Positions 23,404-29,792 of a stretch of 30,952 nucleotides of DNA are shown here, one piece after another. The stretch comes from CAYJXJ01 sp964374095. Lineage in GTDB: Bacteria > Elusimicrobiota > Elusimicrobia > UBA1565 > UBA9628. A model generated the notes under the pieces. The model worked only from the letters and a program-made list of their open reading frames with translations, was not told the DNA's origin and did not search any database. The DNA lies in NCBI GenBank assembly GCA_964374095.1, contig CAYJXJ010000038.1, positions 1 through 30,952 on the forward strand. The letters are read 5' to 3'. Numbering within the stretch: position 1 is the stretch's first letter; every line of letters starts with the position of its first letter. The position numbers and the translations under genes are program-made.

Positions 23404-24174
23404 TCAGCGCCAGACCTTCCACGGCACCTTCCCCGAGTTCCACAGGCCCTCCAGTTGGGACTTATCCCGCAAGGTGTCGAGGCACTGCCAGAAGCCCCGG
23501 TGGATATACGCCGTGAGCTGGCCGTCGCGGGAGAGACCCTTGAGGGGCTCGTTCTCGAGCAGGGTCCCGTCGCCCTCGATATAGTCGAAAACCTTCTGGG
23601 AGAACACGAAGAAACCGCCATTGATCCAACCCCCGTCGCCGCGCGGCTTCTCCGTGAAGCAGGACACCCGGGAGCCTTGGACCTGGACCGCCCCGAATCG
23701 CCCCGGGGGCTTGACCGCCGTAATCGTGGCCACCCGGCCCTCCCGGCGGTGATGCGCCAGCAGGGCCCGGATGTCGACGTCGGCCAGACCGTCGCCGTAA
23801 GTCGCGCAGAAATCCCCCGGCCCGATGTGCGGCCGGGCGCGTTTGAGCCTCCCGCCGGTCATGGTCTTGTCCCCAGTGTCTAGCAGCGTGGCGGTCCAGG
23901 GTTCCTGCGAGCGCCGGTGGACCTTGAGACGGTTGCGCCGCAGATCGACGGTGACGTCCGAATGGTGCAGGAGGTAATTGGCGAAATATTCCTTGATCAA
24001 GTAGCCCTTGTAGCCGCAGCAGATGACAAAGTCTCGGATCCCGTGGGCGGAGTAGATCTTCATGATGTGCCACAGGAGCGGCCACCCGCCGATCTCGATC
24101 AACGGCTTGGGTCTGACCTGCGTCTCTTCGCTGATGCGAGTGCCGAGGCCCCCGGCGAGTATGACGGCTTTCAT
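23404..24174 (-). CDS. rfbF: Glucose-1-phosphate cytidylyltransferase
   Basis: The 256-residue product has the full length of RfbF. Recognisable are LAGGLGTRISEETQVRPKP (nucleotide-binding signature), PLLWHIMKIYS, FVICCGYKGYLIKEYF, TGDKTMTGGRLKRA, FCATYGDGLADVD and the C-terminal WINGGFFVF and FWQCLDTLRDK segments. It makes CDP-glucose from CTP and glucose-1-phosphate, the first step to CDP-deoxysugars. ATG 24174 is preferred to the in-frame GTG 24210 because it has AGGA about 10 nt upstream and gives the conserved MKAVILAGG start. It heads a four-gene unit. A paralog truncated after residue 165 lies at 14265 in opposite orientation. No CDP-glucose 4,6-dehydratase accompanies it here. Confidence 0.95.
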   Translation of the reverse strand: MKAVILAGGLGTRISEETQVRPKPLIEIGGWPLLWHIMKIYSAHGIRDFVICCGYKGYLIKEYFANYLLHHSDVTVDLRRNRLKVHRRSQEPWTATLLDTGDKTMTGGRLKRARPHIGPGDFCATYGDGLADVDIRALLAHHRREGRVATITAVKPPGRFGAVQVQGSRVSCFTEKPRGDGGWINGGFFVFSQKVFDYIEGDGTLLENEPLKGLSRDGQLTAYIHRGFWQCLDTLRDKSQLEGLWNSGKVPWKVWR

Positions 24175-24182
24175 GCCGGTCC

Positions 24183-24252
24183 ATCCTATCAAATAATCGT
24201 AAGCGTTCACCCTACATTCCGCTTATTCGGGACAGACTACTTTGGAATTATA
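24183..24252 (-). promoter_or_regulatory. Candidate promoter region of the rfbF unit
   Basis: A perfect TATAAT lies on the minus strand at 24252-24247 in an AT-rich patch, giving a leader of about 65 nt to ATG 24174. A second candidate, TGATAGGAT (24191-24183), resembles the other extended -10 boxes and lies 8 nt before the ATG; its AGGA could equally be the ribosome-binding site. The -35 regions are weak. Confidence 0.35.
24223..24240. repeat. Mobile-element-like signature TTATTCGGGACAGACTAC
   Basis: The string, on the other strand GTAGTCTGTCCCGAATAA, resembles the GTCTGTCCC-type sequences often seen near REP-associated or other transposase genes. It is next to the transposon scar at 24290-24859. 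I saw no second copy in the window, so its nature as an element end is only suggested. Confidence 0.25.
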
Positions 24253-24289
24253 GCTTTTACGATAATGCCGACAGCGTCAGTGCAATCTA

Positions 24290-24463
24290 CTACCCATAAG
24301 AAATCCTCCTTGCCTGGATCTGCGCCCTAAGAACCGCCAACTCCCGATTTTGAAGGGCGCGAAACTCGCGTAGCGACTTCTTGCATTCCCGGTAGCGCTC
24401 CCACGCCTGCTTGACCCACTCCGCGTCCGCCTGGCGGACGAACTTGCAGCGCCGCTTGCCGTC
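24290..24463 (-). pseudogene. C-terminal fragment of a DUF6788-like protein
   Basis: The minus-strand frame ends in TAG at 24292-24290. Its last 57 residues read like a real protein: DGKRRCKFVRQADAEWVKQ, then a charged helix with YRECKKSLREFRALQNRELA. This resembles the C-terminal helix of small DUF6788-type proteins (a family recognised from memory). The N-terminal half with its CGKPGC-like motif is absent; upstream codons are the shadow of the transposase fragment. The fragment abuts that transposase fragment head-to-head at about 24464, so both lost their 5' portions. Confidence 0.5.
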
Positions 24464-24464
24464 G

Positions 24465-24859
24465 CGACGATCCGGGAGTTGGAGAAGGTCCGGTCCATGG
24501 TCCAGCGCGGCCGGCTCAAGGGCAAGGGCAAAGACGAGATCGGGGTCCGGGTGGGCAAGGTCGTCGACAAATACAAGATGCACAAACATCTGGTCTTGGA
24601 CATTCGAGACGGCTCTTTCGACTTCCACATCGATGATGAGAAGGTGGCGGCCGAAACCGCGCTGGACGGAATCTACGTGATTCGCACGAGCCTCGACGAG
24701 AATCAGTGTTCCGCCGAGGACATGGTGCGGCACTACAAGAGGCTCGTCCTCATCGAGCAAGCCTACCGCTCGATGAAGACCATCGACCTCGATGTCCGTC
24801 GGATCCGGCATCACACGGAGGACCGGGTCCGGGCGCACATCTTCCTGTGCATGCTGGCC
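24465..24859 (+). pseudogene. IS1634-type (IS4-superfamily) transposase, C-terminal catalytic fragment
   Basis: The plus frame carries about 130 residues typical of the C-terminal third of IS1634-family DDE transposases: MVQRGRLKGKGKDEIGVRVG, DKYKMHKHLVLDIRDGSFDF, AAETALDGIYVIRTSL, and LIEQAYRSMKTIDLDVRRIR followed by HHTEDRVRAHIFLCMLA. The Y/E-bearing EQAYRSMKT block contains the likely third acidic catalytic residue. The N-terminus and first catalytic aspartates are missing, and the canonical continuation after CMLA (usually YYVEW-like) is replaced by unrelated sequence. It is an immobile remnant. Confidence 0.75.
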
Positions 24860-25054
24860 GACGGTCGTTGGGCGCGCGCCTGCCTGCTGGAAGCGGTGCG
24901 GTCCGATCCCAGACAGCTCGCGCACCCGCGAACATGGGCCGCTTTCGTGCTGTCCTGGCTGCCCCGAGGGTCGCTGCGACTTTTGAACCCTCTGGCGAGC
25001 CGGCTCACGGGGCTTAATGGAGTTCCGGTCGTCTCCGACGTCGGGCCGCGGTAA
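24860..25054 (+). pseudogene. C-terminal tail of unknown, possibly glycosyltransferase, origin fused to the transposase remnant
   Basis: After residue 127 of the open frame starting near 24479, the sequence changes to ACLLEAVRSDPRQLAHPRTW and AAFVLSWLPRGSLRLLNPLA, ending at TAA 25052-25054. The charged helix followed by a short hydrophobic segment resembles the last part of some GT2 glycosyltransferases and is not a normal IS1634 end. It suggests the element inserted in or recombined with a sugar-transferase gene. The assignment is a guess from pattern only. Confidence 0.35.
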
Positions 25055-25073
25055 GTCAGGCACAGGCGCGCGG

Positions 25074-25150
25074 CCCGGGGTAGAGGGGGAGGATCACGCA
25101 CCGCTGCGTCGCCCGCCGGCTTTCGACCAGACGGAGGCAGTCGGCGCGGC
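25074..25150 (-). pseudogene. Duplicated fragment of a DegT/DnrJ aminotransferase C-terminus
   Basis: The minus strand encodes CRADCLRLVESRRATQRCV followed by ILPLYPG, nearly the same as the C-terminal piece of the aminotransferase domain of the fusion (CGASCRRLIESQRATQRCV then ILPLYPG). By hand alignment 62 of 77 bases match without gaps between 25074-25150 and 25764-25840, a direct repeat 690 bp apart. The copy lacks the rest of the enzyme and reaches a stop shortly after. It lies just past the stop of the N-acetyltransferase gene. Confidence 0.75.
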
Positions 25151-25188
25151 ACGCGCCAGCCCGCGCCGCCCGACCGCTGCCGGCAGGT

Positions 25189-25698
25189 CTACCCGGCGGA
25201 GCGCGGGGCGCGGGCCCGCCCCCGTCGGATGTCCGGAAGCTGACCCGACACCCGCGCCGGGACCCCGCGCACGACCGCGCCGGGCCCGACATCCCGAGTG
25301 ACGACGGCCCCGGCCCCGACCAAGGCTCCCGCCCCGATGGTCACCCCGCAGAGGATGACGGCACCTGAGCCGATGGAGGCCCCTTGACGCACCCTTGTGG
25401 GCACGACCTTCCAGTCCGACCCGGTCGCCAGGCGGCCTCCCGCGGCCGCCTTGGGGAAGAGGTCGTTGATGAACATAACGCCGTGTCCCACGAAGACCTC
25501 GTCTTCGATGGTCACTCCCTCGCAGATGAAGGCATGGGAGGATATCTTGCACCGGGAACCGATCCGCGCCCCCTTCTGGATCTCGACGAAGGTTCCGATC
25601 TTGGTGTCGTCGCCGATGGAGCAGCCGTAGAGGTTGACGAGATCGGGGTGGCGGCAGAGGACCCGGCGGCCCAACGTCACGTCCGGGGCGATGGGCAT
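25189..25698 (-). CDS. WbpD/WlbB-like hexapeptide N-acetyltransferase (UDP-3-amino-uronate acetylation)
   Basis: The 169-residue protein is a left-handed beta-helix acyltransferase with isoleucine-patch repeats from about residue 27 (CSIGDDTKIGTFVEI, KGARIGSRC). It then has KISSHAFICEGVTIEDEVFV with His55, GHGVMFIND and a C-terminal VTIGAGALVGAGAVVTRDV. The KI-x-SHAFICEGV block is characteristic of UDP-2-acetamido-3-amino-2,3-dideoxy-glucuronate N-acetyltransferases. It directly follows the dehydrogenase-aminotransferase fusion, whose product would be its substrate, and overlaps it by 22 nt. ATG 25698 gives the conserved start; longer frames are shadows of the fusion. The basic C-terminal tail after PARVSGQLPD is extra compared with the family. 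Confidence 0.9.
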   Translation of the reverse strand: MPIAPDVTLGRRVLCRHPDLVNLYGCSIGDDTKIGTFVEIQKGARIGSRCKISSHAFICEGVTIEDEVFVGHGVMFINDLFPKAAAGGRLATGSDWKVVPTRVRQGASIGSGAVILCGVTIGAGALVGAGAVVTRDVGPGAVVRGVPARVSGQLPDIRRGRARAPRSAG

Positions 25699-28181
25699 GG
25701 GAGGGTGTCTACGATTGACTCGCGCAGGGCCGCCAGCACCCGCTCCTGCTGGGGGTGGGTCATCCCGGGGTAAAGCGGAAGGATAACGCAGCGCTGCGTG
25801 GCCCTCTGGCTTTCGATCAGGCGGCGGCAAGAGGCGCCGCAGGCGCAGCGCCCAGGCCCCGAGCCGCAGGACCAAGGCTGGGTCGCGTAGGCGGGCTCGG
25901 CATGGGCGCAGCTCACCCCCGTCCTGGCGTCGATGCCCCGGTCCCGGAGTCCAGCCAGCACTTTGGCTTGGCCCGCCTCGTCGGGCAGGCGCACGCAATA
26001 GCCCTGCCAGTTGCTGCGCGCCCAGGCCGGCTCTTCGGGAGGCGTGACGCCAGGGGGAAGCCCCTGGCGGTAGAGAGACGCCAGGCGCCGCCTCTCTCCG
26101 ACGAGGGCGTCGAGCCTCCGGAGCTGCTCGCGGCCCAAGGCTGCCTGGAGGTCGGTCATGCGGTAATTGAAGCCGAGGGCCGGATGCGTGGCCGAAAGCC
26201 GATCTTTCGACGGCGGCAGCATGCCCTGGTGGCGCAAGAGCCGCCAGCGCTCGTCTAAGTCCGCCCGGGCCGTGGTCAACATACCCCCCTCTCCGGTGGT
26301 GATCACCTTCCGGGGATGGAGGGAAAAAACCGCGGCGTCGGAGTGAGGTTTTCCGATGCGTTCCCAGCGTCCCTCCCGGCAGAGCTCGCTGCCGATGGCT
26401 CCGGCCGCGTCCTCGATGACCGCCAGCCCGCGCGGGCGGGCGATCTTGAGGATCGCCGAGAGGTCGCAGGGCATGCCGAGCTGGTGGACGGCCAGGATGG
26501 CCTTGGTGCGAGGGTTGAGGAGCCGCTCGATCCGGGCTGGGTCGATGTTGAACGTCCCAGGGAGTATATCGGCGAAGACGGGCAGCGCCCCGCACAGGCG
26601 CACCGAGTTGGCGGTGGCGATGAAGGAATGGCTGACGGTGACGACCTCATCTCCCGGGCCGACGCCCGCCGTGAGAAGCGCCAGATGCAGTCCTGCTGTC
26701 GCGCTCGAGACGGCGCAGGCGCGCGGGGCGCCGATCGCTGCCGCGAACTCCCGCTCAAGCGCCGCCACCTCCGGGCCCTGGCCCACCCAGCCGGAGGAGA
26801 CGACTCGCAGGACGGCCTCCTCCTCCTCCTCCCCCATGACCGGCCTGCACAGCGGGATGCCATCGGGCTTGGCCTCGGCCCGGGTGGGGGCCCGCTCAGG
26901 CGGCCTGGAAACGGCGATGTAGGCCATGCCGGCGGGGACGCGGGCGGGATCGAGGAAATCGCGGCCGTCCACGAAGAGCCGCATCCCGCGCGCGGCCAGG
27001 GATTTGAGATCGATCCTGGAATAGGCCGCGTGCGGCGTGGCCAGGATGACGACCTCCGGCGCCGGCTCGTCACGGAGGGTTCCCGGGGAGAACCCCAGCG
27101 AGCGGAGTTCATCCTCGGAATATAGTGGGTCGTGCAGGCGGACCCGGGCCCCGCGAGCCTGGGCCTCGTCTCGCAGGGCGAAGGCCGGGGAGAAAGCGTG
27201 CTCCTTGACCTTCGGCCGGAAGGCCAGGCCCAGGACTAGGACGTGGCGGCCGCGGAGGCTTCCCCACTCTTTCTCCACGCGCTCCAGTGTCCGGCGCGGG
27301 GCGAGGGCGTTGATCCGGCGGGCCCTCTCGGCTAGTTCCGCGCGGCTGCCGAGACGCCGCGCGGCGCGGGTCAGGAAATGAGGGTAGACTGGGGTGCAGT
27401 GTCCGCCGACCCCGATGCCGGGCCTGAGCAGGGACGCCTCGCCGTCGGTGTTGGCCGCCTGCCGCACCGGGCCGAAGTCGACGCCCTCGGCCGCGGCGTA
27501 GGCCGCGAGTTCGTTGGCCAGGGCGATGTTCACGTCCCGGTACACCATCCCGGCGAGCTTGGCCAGCTCGGCGGCCTCGAGGCTCGCCAAGCCGGTCACA
27601 GGGCAGCCCAGGTGGGCCCTGTAGAACCGGGCGGCCCGGCGAGCGGCCTTGGGGCTCAAGGCCCCGATGATCTTCGGGTTGCGGCGCAACTGGGCGAGGA
27701 GGGTGCCACTCTTAACTCGCTCCGGCGAGTAGGCGAGGTCGAAGTCCCGCTCTCCTTTGAGCCCATGGGCCTCCAAGAGCGGCAGCATACAGCGCCGCGT
27801 GGTCCCGACCGGGACGGTCGTCTCGTAGCAGACGAGCGCCCCGCGTCGAAGCCCGCGGGCGATCCCGCGCGTCGCCTCCTCGAGGACCGACAGATCTGCC
27901 TCTTCCGCGGCGGTGAGGAGGGCGGGAACGATCACTACGGTCACCTCCGACTGGGCGACCGCCGCGGCGGTGTCGACCGAGGCGGTGAGTCGTTTTCGGC
28001 GCGTGAGGGATTTGACGAGGGCCGCCACGCCCGGCTCTGAGACCGGGCAGCGCCCGGCGTTGACGGCGGCGACAACCTCGGGGGAGCGGTCGCAGGCCGT
28101 CACGCGAGCCCCGCCGCGGGCGAAGGCGCAGGCCAGCGGAAGTCCCATCTTCCCGGCGCCGATCACGGCGACGCGCGTCAT
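25677..28181 (-). CDS. Bifunctional fusion: nucleotide-sugar 6-dehydrogenase + DegT/DnrJ/EryC1 aminotransferase
   Basis: The 834-residue protein joins two enzymes of one pathway. Residues 1-425 are a UDP-glucose/GDP-mannose-dehydrogenase-family enzyme: VAVIGAGKMGLPLA, TTVPVGTTRR, ELAKLAGMVYRDVNIALANE with Lys208, and RPGIGVGGHCTPVYPHF with catalytic Cys262. Residues about 440-834 are a PLP aminotransferase like WbpE/PglE: SSGWVGQGPEV, VSSATAGLHLAL, VIEDAAGAIGSE with Asp591, and FSLHPRKVITTGEGG with PLP Lys625. A cysteine cluster (Cys772, 779, 781, 785) sits near the C-terminus. It should oxidise UDP-GlcNAc to the uronic acid and later aminate C3 after oxidation by the Gfo/Idh protein. All key residues are present and no stop or frame change lies between domains. 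ATG 28181 overlaps the epimerase stop (ATGA). Confidence 0.93.
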   Translation of the reverse strand: MTRVAVIGAGKMGLPLACAFARGGARVTACDRSPEVVAAVNAGRCPVSEPGVAALVKSLTRRKRLTASVDTAAAVAQSEVTVVIVPALLTAAEEADLSVLEEATRGIARGLRRGALVCYETTVPVGTTRRCMLPLLEAHGLKGERDFDLAYSPERVKSGTLLAQLRRNPKIIGALSPKAARRAARFYRAHLGCPVTGLASLEAAELAKLAGMVYRDVNIALANELAAYAAAEGVDFGPVRQAANTDGEASLLRPGIGVGGHCTPVYPHFLTRAARRLGSRAELAERARRINALAPRRTLERVEKEWGSLRGRHVLVLGLAFRPKVKEHAFSPAFALRDEAQARGARVRLHDPLYSEDELRSLGFSPGTLRDEPAPEVVILATPHAAYSRIDLKSLAARGMRLFVDGRDFLDPARVPAGMAYIAVSRPPERAPTRAEAKPDGIPLCRPVMGEEEEEAVLRVVSSGWVGQGPEVAALEREFAAAIGAPRACAVSSATAGLHLALLTAGVGPGDEVVTVSHSFIATANSVRLCGALPVFADILPGTFNIDPARIERLLNPRTKAILAVHQLGMPCDLSAILKIARPRGLAVIEDAAGAIGSELCREGRWERIGKPHSDAAVFSLHPRKVITTGEGGMLTTARADLDERWRLLRHQGMLPPSKDRLSATHPALGFNYRMTDLQAALGREQLRRLDALVGERRRLASLYRQGLPPGVTPPEEPAWARSNWQGYCVRLPDEAGQAKVLAGLRDRGIDARTGVSCAHAEPAYATQPWSCGSGPGRCACGASCRRLIESQRATQRCVILPLYPGMTHPQQERVLAALRESIVDTLPCPSPRT

Positions 28182-29131
28182 CGGCGCGGGCGAGGCGCGC
28201 GCCGCAGGTCCGCCAAGGTGCGGCGCAGGCCCTCGTCCAAGTCGATCCGGGGCTTAAATCTCAGCAGCCTGCGGGCCTTGTCGATGCAGGGGACGCGCGC
28301 ACGGACCTCGGCGTGATCGACGCGGCGCCAGGCGATGCGGGCCCCCGGGCAGAGCCGGGCGACCCGACGGGCCAGGCCGAGCGTAGTCTCGACCTCCCGC
28401 GGGTTTCCGATGTTGAAATCCTCACCGACCGCCGCGGGGCAAGACATTGCGGCGGCGGCCGCGTCGATGAAGTCCGAGACGTAGCACCAAGCCCGCAGGG
28501 CCGCGCCGTCGCCGTAGACGACGAGCGGACGGCCTTGGACCGCGGCCCGGCAGAAGTTGCGCGCCGCGCCCTCTCCGGTCTGACGGGGGCCGTAGATGTT
28601 GAAGGGACGCAGGATGGTCGCGGCCAGCCCCTTGGCCTCGGCGGTGCGCATGACGAACTGCTCCCCGGCGAGCTTGCTGGTGGCGTAGACCCAGCGACGG
28701 TCCGCGACCCCGCCGATGCGATGGAAGTCCCCCTCGCGGACCCAGAGGGCGTCCGGGCCGAAGACCTCGCTGGTGGAGACGTAGATAAAGCGCCGCGCGC
28801 CGGCCGCGCAGGCCGCCTCGAGGGCGTTGACCGTGCCCAGGAGGTTGACGGTGAGGGTCTCGAGCGGGCGGGCGTAGTAGCTCGAGACCCCCGCGATGGC
28901 CGCCATGTGCACGATCGTCCGCGCGCCCGAGAAGGCTCGCTCGAGGTCCTGGCGGCTTCTCACGTCGCCCCGCAGGAACTCGACGCGGCGCCGCAGGTTC
29001 GAGGCCAAGGACAGGGAGTCGCGGGTCAGGTTGTCGAAGATCGCCACCCGGCGGGTCCGGCAGAGCCTCTCGGCGAGATGGGTGCCGAGAAATCCCGCGC
29101 CGCCGGTGATGACGACCCGCTCAGCGGCCAT
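28178..29131 (-). CDS. NAD-dependent SDR sugar-nucleotide epimerase/dehydratase
   Basis: The 317-residue extended SDR has the Rossmann motif GGAGFLG (residues 10-16), FDNLTRDSL, HMAAIAGVSSYYARP, STSEVFG with the active-site serine/threonine pair around 119-121, and Y149-A-T-S-K153. It matches UDP-glucose 4-epimerase/UDP-GlcA-type enzymes with RPFNIYGPRQTGEGAARNF. Within this unit it could set the configuration at C4 of a UDP-HexNAc or its uronic acid. It overlaps the upstream acetyltransferase by 11 nt and the downstream fusion by 4 nt. A WbpI-type 2-epimerase is not visible in the window, so this is not that enzyme. Confidence 0.9.
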   Translation of the reverse strand: MAAERVVITGGAGFLGTHLAERLCRTRRVAIFDNLTRDSLSLASNLRRRVEFLRGDVRSRQDLERAFSGARTIVHMAAIAGVSSYYARPLETLTVNLLGTVNALEAACAAGARRFIYVSTSEVFGPDALWVREGDFHRIGGVADRRWVYATSKLAGEQFVMRTAEAKGLAATILRPFNIYGPRQTGEGAARNFCRAAVQGRPLVVYGDGAALRAWCYVSDFIDAAAAAMSCPAAVGEDFNIGNPREVETTLGLARRVARLCPGARIAWRRVDHAEVRARVPCIDKARRLLRFKPRIDLDEGLRRTLADLRRAPRPRR

Positions 29132-29792
29132 CGCGCCGCCTCCAGCGGAGAAACCTCGCCGGCACCCCCGCGACGACGGCGAAGGGGGGCACGTCTTTGG
29201 TGACGACCGCCCCGGCGCCGATGACGGCCCCGCGTCCGATCGTGACGCCCGGCAGGACCACGGCGTTGGTGCCCACGTCGGCCCAGTCGCCGATGCGCAC
29301 GGGGCGCACGCGCAGATCGCTTCTCAAGATGGGGACGCCCCGGGGAGAGCCGGTATGCGCCGAACCGAGGACCTTCGCCCCCGGGCCCCAGCCCACGTAC
29401 TCTCCGAGGATGAGGTCGCGCGCGTCGAAATAGCTCCGGGGGCCCAGCCAGCTAGCCTTGCCGATCACGCAGCGCCCGTCAAAACGCCCTTGGATGAAGG
29501 CCCCCTCGCCGATGAAGACGCCGTCCCCGATCGTGAGGGTCTCGGGATGCTTGAAGCCCGCTCCCCCGCCGACGGCCACGCCGTGCCCGAAGCTCTTGGC
29601 CAGGGCCCGCCACAGGGCGCGGCGCATGAGCGAGTCGAAGGCGCCCGGGCCCGCGGCGAAGCGCCCGAGCAGCTCCAGCAGCTCTTGCGGGCTATGGCCG
29701 GCCTTCAAGGCGCGCGAGAGGCCGACCTCGAAGGCGGGATCCGGCTTGATCCGCCGGCGGCCGTGGACGGCCCGAACGAGGCGAACTCTCAT
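29121..29792 (-). CDS. Hexapeptide-repeat O-acetyltransferase (NodL/WcaF-like)
   Basis: The 223-residue protein has an N-terminal helical region (residues 1-75) and a left-handed beta-helix. Repeats such as LTIGDGVFIGEGAFIQG and CVIGKASWLGPRS are visible, then GPGAKVLGSAHTGSPRG with the catalytic-type His146. The C-terminal VLPGVTIGRGAVIGAGAVVT and VAGVPARFL are typical of maltose/galactoside acetyltransferase relatives. It is a different subfamily from the WbpD-like enzyme at the other end of the unit, so it probably acetylates a hydroxyl or a different amino sugar. Its ATG overlaps the Gfo/Idh stop (ATGA). Confidence 0.85.
   Translation of the reverse strand: MRVRLVRAVHGRRRIKPDPAFEVGLSRALKAGHSPQELLELLGRFAAGPGAFDSLMRRALWRALAKSFGHGVAVGGGAGFKHPETLTIGDGVFIGEGAFIQGRFDGRCVIGKASWLGPRSYFDARDLILGEYVGWGPGAKVLGSAHTGSPRGVPILRSDLRVRPVRIGDWADVGTNAVVLPGVTIGRGAVIGAGAVVTKDVPPFAVVAGVPARFLRWRRRDGR

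Noticed and set aside
24175..24210. GTG 24210 as the rfbF start
   Set aside because: It adds 12 residues before the conserved MKAVILAGG start; ATG 24174 has a suitably spaced AGGA.
24290..25063. 257-codon minus-strand frame as one gene
   Set aside because: Only its last 57 residues look like real protein; the rest is antisense to the transposase fragment.
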